DNA of 64,000 bases from Gimesia algae (GTDB lineage Bacteria > Planctomycetota > Planctomycetia > Planctomycetales > Planctomycetaceae). The notes beneath the pieces are model-generated. The model ran no database searches. It saw nothing but the letters and a program-made list of their open reading frames with translations, and had not been told where the DNA came from. Both the position numbers and the translations under genes were made by a program. This document shows, in pieces, positions 1 through 9,195 of this stretch (position 1 is its first letter; every line of letters begins with the position of its first letter). The DNA is taken from the NCBI RefSeq assembly GCF_007746795.1, contig NZ_CP036343.1:6825029-6889028 (forward strand), written 5' to 3'.

Positions 1-237
1 GCCGATTTGTCGAATGAACAAATCCATCAGATGACGCGCGAGGAATTGGTACGAGTGATTCTGGCTGCCAAACTAGATTTTTTGGATCTGGGTGGTCAGC
101 ATCGAGTGTCCTGTTTCGATCGCGTCACATTGGAACGACTGGCATATTTAGCTCGTTTTTGTTGTCAGAATCAGATGTCGCGTACATTCAAATCACGGAA
201 AGAAAGCCATGCTTGTTCTAACACGAAAAAAAAATGA
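1..237 (+). CDS. Small protein of unknown function, 5' end cut by window edge
   Basis: The frame is open from the first base. The first usable start inside the window is a TTG at 7, but the true start may be just outside. About 79 residues are visible, with two helical-looking blocks (around MTREELVRVI and RVTLERLAYLARFCC) and a Lys-rich tail. I recall short proteins of this kind in planctomycetes but know no function. The last 29 bases overlap csrA in another frame, so the two are probably translated as a coupled pair. Confidence 0.5.
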   Translation, partial: ADLSNEQIHQMTREELVRVILAAKLDFLDLGGQHRVSCFDRVTLERLAYLARFCCQNQMSRTFKSRKESHACSNTKKK

Positions 238-424
238 ACAGATCCAGATTGCTGATGATATTGTATTGACGGTAGCCAGGATACGGGGAGGAAAAGTGAA
301 ATTGGGAATAGAATGTCCTCGCAAAATACCGATTCGTCGAAATGAGGTTCCAATAGAAACTTTAGATGAACTTGAGACTTTGCTGGCACTGCAGTTCGGC
401 AAGCAGGAACAGATAACTCTTTAG
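209..424 (+). CDS. csrA: Carbon storage regulator CsrA
   Basis: This is a 71-residue RNA-binding post-transcriptional regulator that binds GGA motifs in mRNA leaders. The sequence opens with MLVLTRKKNEQIQI, and the KVKLGIECP and PIRRNEV blocks follow at the expected spacing, so both RNA-binding edges (the N-terminal LTRK and the C-terminal RNEV region) are present. Length is typical (60-75 aa). The Shine-Dalgarno is weak (GGAAAG) and the start lies inside the end of the upstream small ORF, which suggests translational coupling. No FliW, its usual antagonist, is visible in the window. Confidence 0.95.
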   Translation: MLVLTRKKNEQIQIADDIVLTVARIRGGKVKLGIECPRKIPIRRNEVPIETLDELETLLALQFGKQEQITL

Positions 425-741
425 GTAGTATCTTGCAGATGGATTGATTCTGGTTTTATGCCAGAGGTAAGCAGTGTGCAGAATCTTAGATTTATCGGGA
501 GTTTCCTGAGGTTAGCAGTAGGGTAATCCTGCATTGGCTTTTAGCGGATTTTCTGATTTATACTCAGTCAAGGTTTGTTACGAAGTATCTGAATTTAATG
601 GGAACGCTCTATCAAACTTAAAAGAGACTCGGTATGGCTAAGTCGATTAGGAGAGAATGCATAAACGAAGAGTCATTGTTGTTGATTCAACAGCTTGTTG
701 TATCTTCAAGGTTTACACTAGTTTGAAGGAGGAGAATTACA
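425..741. other. Intergenic stretch between csrA and hsp20
   Basis: About 320 bases with no convincing gene. It presumably carries the hsp20 promoter, but I could not identify a heat-shock promoter or a CIRCE/HrcA-type inverted repeat. A strong AAGGAGG ribosome-binding site sits at its right end, just before the hsp20 ATG. Confidence 0.6.
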
Positions 742-1230
742 ATGACCACTACACCAGCCGTAAGAGGGACAGCCACAAGACCAGAGCAATCATTAGCAAG
801 GTCTGGTCCGTTTGGGGGGCGGGCGCCATTTTGGGTGCTTCGTAATGAGATGGATAATTTAATGAGTCGTTTTTCCGGTGATGGGAGTCTAACTCAAGCT
901 TTTGATGCGTTGCTCGATATGTCGGAAACCGATGATGAAATCGAAGTTCGGATGGATGTTCCTGGTATTCAACCTGAAGAGATTGAAGTCGAAGTCACTG
1001 GAAATACTCTGTTGATCACAGGAGAACGGAAAGAAGAGAAAGAAGAAAAGAGTAAAACCTATCATCGGATAGAACGAACGAGCGGTAGTTTTTCTCGATC
1101 CATGACACTTCCTTGTGAAGTGGATAGCGATCAAGTTTTGGCTGAATGTGACAAGGGGGTTTTGACGGTTCTCTTACCCAAGTCTAATTTGAGTAAGCCA
1201 CACAAAATTACTGTGAAACCCAAATTCTAA
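742..1230 (+). CDS. Small heat shock protein (Hsp20/alpha-crystallin)
   Basis: An ATP-independent holdase chaperone of 162 residues. The alpha-crystallin domain covers roughly residues 60-160: it starts at ETDDEIEVRMDVPGI, has LLITGERKEEKEE in the middle, and ends with the conserved GVLTVLLPK. The N-terminal arm holds the usual amphipathic segment (PFWVLRNEMDNLM). The ATG at 742 follows an excellent AAGGAGG site. A BON-domain gene follows about 107 bp downstream, so the two may form a stress-response pair. Confidence 0.95.
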   Translation: MTTTPAVRGTATRPEQSLARSGPFGGRAPFWVLRNEMDNLMSRFSGDGSLTQAFDALLDMSETDDEIEVRMDVPGIQPEEIEVEVTGNTLLITGERKEEKEEKSKTYHRIERTSGSFSRSMTLPCEVDSDQVLAECDKGVLTVLLPKSNLSKPHKITVKPKF

Positions 1231-1337
1231 AGAATATCTGGAAGTCGCTGTATTAAAGGTGGTGTACCATAGAGGTTCGTCTGTGGTACACCCTTTTATC
1301 TCTGTTATTGGATGAAAAATAAAAGACTAAGGAGAGC

Positions 1338-1610
1338 ATGGTGGAACTGCAAAAAGAAACGAGAATCGTTTTGGCTCCCAATCCGGATAATCAACTCGTC
1401 GCACGGATCAGGCGGGTTCTACGATTATCGGGGTATGCTGCCTTGTCTCAAATTCGAGTTGCAGTAGAACAAAGAGACGTGCGCCTCGAAGGGCAGGTTC
1501 CTACCTATTTCTTAAAGCAGGTTGCCCAGACTCAGGTTCTGTCATTAGAAGAAGTCCAGTTCGTGAGTAATAATTTGGTTGTTGAAGACGGTTACAATAA
1601 CCATTTTTAA
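1338..1610 (+). CDS. BON-domain protein
   Basis: A small 90-residue protein with one BON-like fold. A predicted helix (DNQLVARIRRVLRLSGY) is followed by the typical strand pattern IRVAVEQRDVRLEGQVPTYF and by VAQTQVLSLEEVQFVSNNLVV. BON domains usually sit at membrane or envelope surfaces and often occur in osmotic or stress proteins; this one has no signal peptide or membrane segment. The ATG is preceded by AAGGAGAG. Assignment rests on the pattern of the domain, not on invariant catalytic residues. Confidence 0.75.
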   Translation: MVELQKETRIVLAPNPDNQLVARIRRVLRLSGYAALSQIRVAVEQRDVRLEGQVPTYFLKQVAQTQVLSLEEVQFVSNNLVVEDGYNNHF

Positions 1611-1805
1611 TTTTGGCTACACTTTTTTAGGTGTGCTACGAAAAAATGTTTCTTAAATTGTCAGACTTTAGGCCTAAAGGTTGAGTAAGTCGGATGCTGG
1701 AACGCACCAGATTTCGTCTTCACCCGTAACATTGGGTGTGTGCCAGCATACTTTGAATGATCTGAAGCGAAAAAAGTACATGCAGTAACCAGAGCCATAA
1801 ATCGA

Positions 1806-2061
1806 TTATTCAACGAAAGAGAGAAACCCTTGTTGTTTATCTGGTGCATTCGATTCGGAGGGACCATGTTCGATTGGAAGCTGGGCAGCGTTCCAATCGA
1901 CTTTGCCTGGCTCATAATCGTAGACACTTTGGTAACCCAGTTTCAAAAGACACTGCATTGCCTGCTCTGAATTTTTACATTCAAAATTCAAGCTGTAGAC
2001 AATGATGGTTTGATTCTTGTCGAGGATTTCTTTCAGAATTTGTTCTTCAAACTGATCACCT
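1806..2061 (-). pseudogene. C-terminal half of a rhodanese-domain protein, cut by IS insertion
   Basis: The frame reads DQFEEQILKEILDKNQ, TIIVYSLNFECKNSEQA, CLLKLGYQSVYDYEPGKVDW and AQLPIE, which is the second half of a rhodanese domain. The active-site loop is recognisable (YSLNFECKNSE; the Cys is in the usual place after the central strand), followed by the GY..V..Y.GG..W signature. The first half, including the HIPGA motif, is missing. Homology stops exactly where an IS3-type end (TGACATGCCCCC) begins at 2062. I could not find the 5' half on the other side of the IS remnants. Confidence 0.75.
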
Positions 2062-2995
2062 TGACATGCCCCCTTTAACCGAATCCAGAGTTTGATATAC
2101 AATTCAGGTTTTTGACCTTGCCCCCAACCTTGTACCAGTTGGAATGTTAGAGATCCAAGGTAATCATGCCCGGCGCGCCGGGCATGATTTTGTCGCAAAC
2201 TCCACTGGGGTCTGATTTCCCAATGAGCTATGTGGGCGGTTTTCGTTGTAGTCCAGCCGCCACTGGTCAACTTGTTCTTGAGCATCTGCCAGACTTAAAA
2301 ACCAATGCTGGTTTAAACATTCCTGGCGAACTCGCCCGTTGAACGATTCAATATATGCATTATCCGTCGGTTTTCCAAGCCGACTGAAATCTAGAGTCAC
2401 GTTGTTGAAGTAAGCCCACCAGTCCAGACTCTTTGAAATGAACTCGGGGCCGTTATCTACACGGATCGACTGGGGACAGCCTCGATCCTCTTTGACGCGA
2501 TCCAGAACTGCTACCACATCATCGCCAGTCAGCCGCGTACCGACCTGAATGGCCAGACTCTCACGACTAAAGTTATCGACTAACGTCAGCAGCCGGAATC
2601 GCTTCCCGTCAAACAGCTGATCGGCCATGAAGTCCATGCTCCAACTCTCATTGGTGCGGCTGGCTTTCGGTCGCGATACTCGAACCTGACAACTCCGATT
2701 CCGTCGTGGACGTTTTCGGCGCATTTGCAAGCCTTCTTCGACATAAAGTCGGTAAACCAGCTTGTGGTTCACTTTCCATCCTTTACGAAGAAGGAGTATA
2801 TGTAACCGCCGATAACCGTAATGCACACGAGTACTGGCCAGATCACGTAACCGGATTCGTAATTCGGTCCGCTCGTCTCGAACGCTTTTGTAACGGTGGC
2901 TGGCACGTGGAAACCGTAAAGCACGACAAGCTCGGCGTTCACTGATTTCATAAGCGTGCTGCAGCCGTTTCACCACTGTTCGACGACGATCAGAC
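2062..2995 (-). mobile_element. IS3-family remnant(s), element A
   Basis: The segment holds an IS3-type transposase orfB without its orfA. Two end-like sequences lie at its left: TGACATGCCCCC at 2062 and TGACCTTGCCCCCA at 2113, both in the same orientation, and a third (TGACATGCCCCCA) lies at 2996. This suggests that several related elements inserted in or beside one another, with loss of their right ends. The left end cuts the rhodanese gene. Confidence 0.65.
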
Positions 2996-3018
2996 TGACA
3001 TGCCCCCAAGTATGACAC
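2164..3018 (-). CDS. IS3-family transposase orfB (element A)
   Basis: This is the catalytic subunit of an IS3 transposase, 284 residues. The N-terminal HTH_21-like part includes SERRACRALRF, HYGYRRLHILLLRKGW and VNHKLVYRLYVEEGL. The DDE core is complete: D in SWSMDFMADQ, D in IRVDNGPEF and E in NAYIESFNGRVR. The family normally makes an OrfAB fusion by programmed frameshift, but no orfA precedes it. The first dozen codons (MSYLGACQ) come from the end of the neighbouring element B, so the natural start is lost. Probably inactive, although the catalytic domain is whole. Confidence 0.85.
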   Translation of the reverse strand: MSYLGACQSDRRRTVVKRLQHAYEISERRACRALRFPRASHRYKSVRDERTELRIRLRDLASTRVHYGYRRLHILLLRKGWKVNHKLVYRLYVEEGLQMRRKRPRRNRSCQVRVSRPKASRTNESWSMDFMADQLFDGKRFRLLTLVDNFSRESLAIQVGTRLTGDDVVAVLDRVKEDRGCPQSIRVDNGPEFISKSLDWWAYFNNVTLDFSRLGKPTDNAYIESFNGRVRQECLNQHWFLSLADAQEQVDQWRLDYNENRPHSSLGNQTPVEFATKSCPARRA

Positions 3019-3030
3019 CAGTTACATGAC

Positions 3031-3661
3031 TTAGTGTTCGATTGTATCAATGACTGTTCTGTTTGTCTGCTGGAGCGGAGCGGAAGCAGGCAAACAGAAC
3101 AGTTTTGCCTCCGGTACCGGGGCCCGGTATCCCAGAGAACTGTGTGGTCGAATTGTGTTGTATTCTTTCCGCCAACGTTCTATCAAAACCTTCGCTTCCA
3201 ATAACGTATCGAAGACTTCTCCATTCAGCAATTCATCTCTTAGCTTTCCATTGAATGATTCAATGTATCCATTCTCCCAGGGACTGCCTGGCTCGATAAA
3301 CTGCGTCTTCACTTCGATTCTCTGTAACCAGTTGCGAACTTTTTTGGCTGTGAATTCAGGACCATTATCACTTCGAATATGATCAGGAACACCGCGACGT
3401 ACAAACAGGTCACTTAAACGCTCCAATATGTTTTCACTGTTGAGCCTCCTTTCAACATCAATGGTCAGGCACTCTCTGGTAAATTCATCTAGCATGGTCA
3501 ACATTCGGAAGGCCCGTCCATCGTGTGTGCGACAATGCACAAAGTCATAAGTCCAGACATGGTCTTTATGCAAGGGGCGAAGCCGGATACACGAGCCATC
3601 ATTGAACCACAAACGAGTAGAACGGCTTTGGAGACAGGAAGGACTGAAAGTGCCTCTGTAA
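3031..3661 (-). pseudogene. Broken IS3-family transposase orfB (element B)
   Basis: From 3612 to 3031 the minus strand encodes the integrase core (LWFNDGSCIRLRP, D in WTYDFVH, D in IRSDNGPEF, E in NGYIESFNGKL, then RPHSSLGYRAP). The preceding part of the same protein (NHKRVERLWRQEGLKVP) is on the opposite strand at 3602-3661, so a small segment has been inverted. The rest of the N-terminal half is gone. The C-terminus is extended by a palindromic repeat (3053-3103). Confidence 0.85.
3053..3103. repeat. Palindromic repeat unit, copy 1
   Basis: A 19-bp stem (ACTGTTCTGTTTGTCTGCT against AGCAGGCAAACAGAACAGT, one G-T type mismatch) closes a 13-base loop (GGAGCGGAGCGGA). It is followed by TTTTGCCTCCGG. 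A near-identical unit is found alone at 12065-12111. Here it lies at the 3' end of the IS orfB and is translated as part of that frame. Confidence 0.8.
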
Positions 3662-4114
3662 TGAAATCATTAATATTAAGCAATGGACTTAAGATCCATT
3701 AGGGGTTTCATATGGAGAGCTCAGAAAGCGAGGTGCCTAAGCCAAGTTGAATAAAATTCATTGGAAAACGCTGAAGAAAATTCTGAAGCACATCAAACCA
3801 CGCAGGAATCGTTACGCAAAGTCACGGAAAATGTATTTCTGACTGTGACTACTAACACACACTAAATCACTACAGACCTTCCCTTAGCTGTTACATGAAG
3901 GGACTACAAATTCTTTAGCCAAAATTCCATTTTCCGATATTTTAGAATTAAATTGTCACCGCCAGCATGTCTTAACCGATATATAGGACAAGGCTTGCCT
4001 ATCCCACAAACTCATGAGGTAAGTAACACGCGAAACATTGTAACTAAGCTGAAGGCACTATCGTTGCTTTACTTCAAAGAATAAATAGTTAAGGGTTTTG
4101 AGGAAAACTGAGTA
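3662..4114. other. Intergenic stretch upstream of the porin gene
   Basis: About 450 bases without a recognisable gene or element. It must hold the porin promoter; I could not pick out convincing -35/-10 boxes or a Pho-box-like repeat by eye. Confidence 0.5.
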
Positions 4115-5591
4115 ATGAACGCTAGATATAATTGGCAATACAAACGTCAACCAGCAACTACTATCCGAGATCTTTCAATTCGATTCCCAGTCGTGCTGTG
4201 TCTTTTGGCTTTTCTTCTGGCGGATGGTTGGGCTCAAATGCCGTCAGAGGAACAAAGCGAAACTGGAATTCATTCTCAACTCCAGACCCTACAGATGCAG
4301 ATTGACGAATTGAAGGCTCAACAGGCGATGACGAATCAGTACATCAGTGAGCCGAGCATGTCTGAAGATGATGAATACGACTCAGATTTACCTTCCCTTC
4401 TTAACGATGACCTTTCGAACGGTAAAAAATATCCTATGACTCGTCTGACTGGTTTTTTTCAAGCAGACTCAGTCTGGTTTCATCAGGATTCCGGCAACAT
4501 CCAGGCAGTCGGCGATGTACAAGATGGTGCCGACTTTCGGCGTGCACGTCTAGCAGCAACAGGAGATGCCTGGGAGAACGTCGGATACATGCTTGAGATG
4601 GATTTTGCATTCCCAGGACGACCTAGCTTCATGGATGTATGGTTGGAGGTGCGCGAGGCAATAGGAAATAATACCGTGAGAATCGGGCAATATCGACAAC
4701 CCTTTGGAATGGACGCACTGACCAGTGTGAAGGAACTCACGTTTCTTGAACGGGCTTTACCGTTTGCCTTTACACCGTTCCGACAGGTTGGCGCTATGAC
4801 CTTTGGGCACTCTGAGAATGAACAAATGACCTGGGCGTTCTCTGGGTTTCGTTTTCCGACAGATACCTATGGAGGAAATGTTGGTGACAGTGGGGGCTAT
4901 GGTCTGGCCACGCGTCTGACGAAATTGTTAATCGATAATGGTGATGGGGACGGGCTCTTCCACATTGGAGGAGGATTTAGTTTCGGCAATCCGGCCAATA
5001 ACCTACTCCGATACCGGAATCAACCAGAAATATTTGTATCGGAGACTGGGGGAGCAGCACTTGTCCCAATAGGTGTTCCCACAAATGTGCCTCCCTTTGT
5101 GGACACAGGATTGATTCCGACCCAAAAATTTAATCTGTTTAGTGGGGAATTGGCCTTCGCCGTTGGTTCTTTTTATACCCAATCAGAAATAATCTATTCT
5201 GTCGTTCAACAACGAAATGGGCAAAACAACTCATTTTCCGGGGCATATGCGCAAGCCGGCTATTTTTTGACGGGAGAATCACGAGCCTATAACCGCAAGG
5301 CAGGCGTTTTTGGCCGTGTTGTTCCTTTGGATCCCTACAATAGAAATGGCGGATGTGGAGCATGGGAAATTGCTGGCCGTTGGTCGTATATTGACCTGAA
5401 CAACAAGAGCATTCAGGGGGGGGCAACTGACGGACCTTACTCTCGGATTAAATTGGTATCTCAACCAGTTTACCAAATTTCAATTCAATTACATCCATGC
5501 ATTCCTCCAAAGCAGTCCAGCTAGAAATGGACCTATTGTCAACGACAGCAATGCAGATATTTTTGCGATTCGAGCACAAGTTGATTTCTAA
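4115..5591 (+). pseudogene. Phosphate-selective-type porin (OprO/OprP family), frameshifted near the C-terminus
   Basis: An outer-membrane beta-barrel porin. A signal peptide (residues about 20-40, ending near DGWAQ) is followed by a short coiled coil ([19 protein letters not shown]) and a barrel with the family blocks [24 protein letters not shown]-like strands and [16 protein letters not shown]. The frame starting at 4115 ends at 5524 with an unrelated tail. Skipping one G in the run of eight at 5416-5423 restores the expected ending ([19 protein letters not shown] ... FAIRAQVDF, stop at 5591), including the terminal Phe needed for barrel assembly. Either a recent mutation, a phase-variable run, or a sequencing error. 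Confidence 0.85.
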
Positions 5592-5724
5592 TAGCTTTAC
5601 TTTCAACAATATATTCAGCAAGAATTAACAATACACTCCTGTTTGATAATATTACGTGTTCTGACCAACATGTAGTTTGTTTGGTAAGAGGTTATTTAAC
5701 TATTTCCGACGAGGACATTGCACA

Positions 5725-6252
5725 ATGTACACAACCGTTTTGTCTATCATGCCTCAGTGCGAACTTTTTCGAGGATGCTCCACTCAAAACTATCAGTTGA
5801 TTGCAGACCTATTACAATTTAGCACCTTCACACCCGAGACTACAATTCTTCAGGCCGGTCATTCAGAACGTGCCTTGTGGGTTGTATTGTCAGGGCAATG
5901 CAGGGTTGTTGGCATCACACAGGATGGAGTAGAAATCGAATTGGCTCAACTCAGTCCTTCAAGTATCTTTGGTGAATTGTCATTCTTCGTGCCTGCAGCA
6001 CATCGAGTATCCGTACTTACCAAAACAGACGTGAAAGTTGCTCAACTTCTGCGTGAAGATTTTGATACTCTCGCTTCGAACAATGTGGAGCTCGCACACC
6101 AGCTAACTTGTAATGCTGCCTCAATTCTCGCCAGGCGTTTACATCGTATGGACGAATTAATCTGCCGTACAGTGGTCGAAGCAAGAATCGCCCACCAAAG
6201 TGAGTGGCAGGAGTTTTGTCAGCTGATGCACATCACCCCCGAATGCACGTGA
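5725..6252 (+). CDS. Cyclic nucleotide-binding domain protein
   Basis: About 175 residues forming one CRP-type cyclic nucleotide-binding domain: LLQFSTFTPETTILQAGHSE, LWVVLSGQCRV, and the phosphate-binding cassette IFGELSFFVPAAHRVSV, which keeps the Glu and the Arg contacting the ligand in the family. There is no helix-turn-helix, so it is not a complete Crp/Fnr regulator; the C-terminal helices may be a partner-binding region. I chose the ATG at 5725, preceded by GAGGA, over a TTG at 5677. It follows the porin, but with no clear sign of co-transcription. Confidence 0.75.
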   Translation: MYTTVLSIMPQCELFRGCSTQNYQLIADLLQFSTFTPETTILQAGHSERALWVVLSGQCRVVGITQDGVEIELAQLSPSSIFGELSFFVPAAHRVSVLTKTDVKVAQLLREDFDTLASNNVELAHQLTCNAASILARRLHRMDELICRTVVEARIAHQSEWQEFCQLMHITPECT

Positions 6253-6342
6253 TAATCTCAGGTCGATATGTAGATTTCAAGAGCCAGTTGAGTTCATATT
6301 GTGATGTAATACCCATGTATAAACATAGGATAGAAGAATACG

Positions 6343-6379
6343 AGTGCGAAGATTTTTAGTCTCAAAAAATATTCGCACT
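6343..6379. repeat. Hairpin after the cyclic-nucleotide-binding gene
   Basis: AGTGCGAA pairs with TTCGCACT, and inside it ATTTTT pairs with AAAAAT, leaving a short loop. It lies about 90 bp after the stop codon at 6252. It could act as a transcription stop, although there is no clean T-run behind it. Confidence 0.45.
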
Positions 6380-6404
6380 TCGATTAAATCTTTCTGTAAT
6401 GAAA

Positions 6405-6497
6405 GAAAAGTGCCCGCCGTTATCCACCCGCTCTAATGGATACGGGAAGGGCGTAACTGAAACACTCACAAATCCCGCTGTACGACGGACACTTTTC
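6405..6497. repeat. 93-bp unit bounded by inverted repeats (MITE- or IS-end-like)
   Basis: The left boundary begins GAAAAGTGCCCGCCGT; the right boundary read on the other strand is GAAAAGTGTCCGTCGT, 14 of 16 bases alike. The inside has no protein of note. This looks like two IS ends without the transposase. The surrounding 6253-6930 holds nothing else I can support. Confidence 0.5.
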
Positions 6498-6963
6498 CCA
6501 CGATTTAGCAAACATTGTGCAATTTTAATCGAAGGTATTAGTAACGTTTCCCCACTAAATCTCTTGAGTCCCATTATTAAGTAATCACCTTGGCCGTATC
6601 TCGCTCACGGCCCGATTCCAAATATGTGGTAATGGTTTGTATTTCAAATACGTAGCTGCTGTTAGTAATCCACAATCAAATCGACAATAACTTTAGTCTG
6701 TTCGTTGCTTGATATTTTTCGATTTTTTCTGTGATGGTTGAATTAAAATTAATCTATATCATTAATGAATGAGCGGACTCGTCGGGTACAAAAAGACTGT
6801 CACCGGTTAAGTTCAACGGCCAATTGATCTTTGACAACAAAACCTGGTGAAAAAACTGACGTGAGTCGGAGCAGGTATGCCGTGAAGGATTGTTGGTTGT
6901 GACCTTTTAGGAGCGAACGCGCGTACGCTGAGCATGAAGAAATGGCTTGCTTCTCGATTTGAT

Positions 6964-7514
6964 CTACGCGGCAATCCGCTCGTAGGACTTGATCAGCCCA
7001 CCGAGATGTTCCTCGCAGCGGATCTCATTGAGCTTGATCGTCTCAAATTCCGGGGGCGGCTCGACAGAGCAGGTCATCCAGACCACATTTATCCCGCTTC
7101 CATTCTCGGTAGCGGCCGTGTGACAGACCAATCACACGCAGCACTGTTTTCAGTGGGAAATGTTCTCGCGAATATTCGATGGCCTGCAACACTCGAAGTT
7201 TTTTGGGCTTCTTGCGGAAGCCGAATTTGTGACAACGTGAAGCGAGTCACTTTCATGATGGTGGTGATCAGACGCAGCAAAGCGATAAGTCGGGCATTGC
7301 GACGTCGTAGCGAGATCGCCTTACGTTACAGTTTTTCCAGACTCATATCTAAGACGTCTATGGTGATCACGTCAGACATGGTTTTCGTCAGCCAACCTCG
7401 GGCTGTAGATCGAGGGACACCACGTTGAATTGCGACATCGATATTGCCGGTAGATCGAACAAGTTCTTTTAGCCGATGATCATAGCTGCGTTGCTTACGT
7501 GTGCTTTTGGACAT
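6964..7514 (-). pseudogene. Decayed integrase-type transposase
   Basis: Three pieces of one transposase are readable on the minus strand in different frames: an N-terminal helix-turn-helix start (MSKSTRKQRSYDHRLKELV, then GVPRSTARGWL) from 7514; a middle piece (CHKFGFRKKPKKLRVLQAIE, HFPLKTVLRVIGLSHGRYRE) at about 7050-7230; and the C-terminal end (FETIKLNEIRCEEHLGGLIK, SYERIAA) finishing at 6964. The catalytic core between the last two pieces is deleted and stops interrupt the rest. Family assignment is general (rve-type DDE), from memory of planctomycete transposases. Confidence 0.7.
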
Positions 7515-7659
7515 AGCCTGATTCTTGAAAATCAGGACAACTGTGGGAAGGGATCATCAATCTTTTACGACTTGGGAGACGAGAACTCGCGCCTAAATGT
7601 TGGGAATGTCATGACAAACAGCACCGCTTGGTGCTGGAATGGCTCAAATCAATACAGAA

Positions 7660-7980
7660 TCACTCGGCCATTTCAATTCGACAGCAGCCCAAGTCGAGAT
7701 AGTGGTTTGATTCGTTACAGTTCTGGAACAATTCGGAGTGCAGACGATAATAGATATAGCGGCCTTCACGCCGCGGCGACACGATTTTCGAGTTCTTCAG
7801 GATCTGTAAATGGTGTGAAACGGTGACAACCTCTGTCTCCAGAAACTCAGCAATATCGGACACAGTGAATTCGCCTGAACGAAGTAGATTTACGATTCGT
7901 AATCTTAAAGGCTCCCCCAGAGCCTTCAGTCGTTCTGCACAATAGTCAGCTTGGAACGTATCGGCATCCAAATATTTCAT
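7660..7980 (-). CDS. ArsR/SmtB-family transcriptional regulator
   Basis: A 106-residue winged-helix regulator. The sequence has the family order: AERLKALGEPLRLRIVNLL, then the recognition region EFTVSDIAEFLETEVVTVSH, HLQILKNSKIVSPRREGRYI, and YYRLHSELF. The tail has a Cys pair (DLGCCRIEMAE), but the alpha-3 ELCVCDL metal site of classical ArsR is absent (the equivalent position reads FTVSDI), so metal sensing is uncertain. It lies 73 bp downstream of the DUF1559 gene on the same strand and may be co-transcribed with it. Confidence 0.85.
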   Translation of the reverse strand: MKYLDADTFQADYCAERLKALGEPLRLRIVNLLRSGEFTVSDIAEFLETEVVTVSHHLQILKNSKIVSPRREGRYIYYRLHSELFQNCNESNHYLDLGCCRIEMAE

Positions 7981-8053
7981 CCTTAAAGTTCCTGATAATA
8001 TTCTCTGACGAATTTAACATACTTTACATTTTTTATAGCCCAGAGAATTCAGC

Positions 8054-8989
8054 TTAAAACTCTCCCACGACCTCACCACCATTACGTGTCGTCAAACTAT
8101 CATACACATCGACAGACATATTTTCTGACAGAAAATGAACTGAGCCATCAGCGAGGAGATGATGCGCACCTCCGACATGAAAACTGGATGGCCCCCAGTT
8201 CTGGCCAATCGAACCGGGAAAGACGCCTCCAGGAAAGTAAGGCTGGTGATTGATCGAGACTGAGGCTCCCGCATATGCTGGGGGTGTGAGATCTAACCAT
8301 CGAGCCGCGACAGCAGCCGCAGATCCATCAATCCAGACTGCCGCTTTTTCCTCTCGTGTTTCAGCCAGCAAGATGGTATTCGTGGTTCCATCCGTAATGT
8401 CACGAAACCTTGTTTTCGACCCGGCGTACATCACACCATCGGCGGGAATAGAACCAGATAACCCGATGACAGTCCTCGCCCCCAGAGCAACATAATTCCT
8501 GATAGCAAATTGATTGAAGCCAACGGTCGTGACATAAAGTGGATCGTCGCTGAAAGCAAGCCCTGCATAGCTCGGACACTTGTAATATTCAAGTAGCTCA
8601 GATGCAGCACCCTGATTGACCGGATCCAGAGCAGAGACATTGAAATTGATTGTATTATAGAGATTTGCTGCTTCCAGATACGGCAGAAGCAAGCTGGCAA
8701 AGCTATGCAGGCGGACGTCAGGATCATTAGGGCCGGTACCAGGATAATCCCAGACACCTTTTCCGAGTCCGCTAGTGCTACTGGGAGGAAATACAGTATG
8801 AGCACTTTCATAGTTGTGCAGCGCCAACCCGAGTTGTTTCATATTATTTTTGCACTGACTACGCCGGGCGGCTTCCCGCGCTTGCTGAACTGCAGGAAGT
8901 AGTAATGCAATCAAAATCGCAATGATGGCAATCACTACAAGGAGCTCAATCAGGGTAAAACCACGTACATGTCTTTTATGTAAAGCCAT
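8054..8989 (-). CDS. DUF1559 protein with prepilin-type N-terminus
   Basis: A planctomycete DUF1559 protein, about 311 residues. It starts with a short basic leader and [17 protein letters not shown], a type IV prepilin cleavage and methylation site with the following transmembrane helix, then the signature [20 protein letters not shown] and the [17 protein letters not shown] block. The C-terminus has [20 protein letters not shown], typical of the family. It is thought to form or join a pseudopilin-like surface structure; the exact role is unknown. I chose the ATG at 8989 because it puts the leader at normal length; several upstream in-frame starts exist and none has a good ribosome-binding site. 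Confidence 0.9.
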   Translation of the reverse strand: MALHKRHVRGFTLIELLVVIAIIAILIALLLPAVQQAREAARRSQCKNNMKQLGLALHNYESAHTVFPPSSTSGLGKGVWDYPGTGPNDPDVRLHSFASLLLPYLEAANLYNTINFNVSALDPVNQGAASELLEYYKCPSYAGLAFSDDPLYVTTVGFNQFAIRNYVALGARTVIGLSGSIPADGVMYAGSKTRFRDITDGTTNTILLAETREEKAAVWIDGSAAAVAARWLDLTPPAYAGASVSINHQPYFPGGVFPGSIGQNWGPSSFHVGGAHHLLADGSVHFLSENMSVDVYDSLTTRNGGEVVGEF

Positions 8990-9195
8990 TTGTTGCATCG
9001 AAAATAAATCCATCAGAGAAAAAAAGGGGGCGGGTCCAATACTGTTCGGCACAAGGGTTGCTTTGGCCGTGCAAAACAACAGCGAAAGACTTTGAGTTAT
9101 TGTAGAAGTTGCGGAGATGAGATGCGAGTGTTTGAAGCTTGCGAAAACCGGCGCAGCGTTAAGGAAAGCAAACGAGACATGCCAGCGGCCCGCGT

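Larger units (their letters stand above)
2996..3661 (-). mobile_element. IS3-family remnant, element B
   Basis: The left end is TGACATGCCCCCA at 2996-3008, 23 bases beyond the orfB stop codon at 3031. The element keeps only the catalytic half of orfB plus a short inverted piece of the same gene. No right end or orfA is visible. It appears to have inserted into the start of element A's orfB. Confidence 0.65.
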
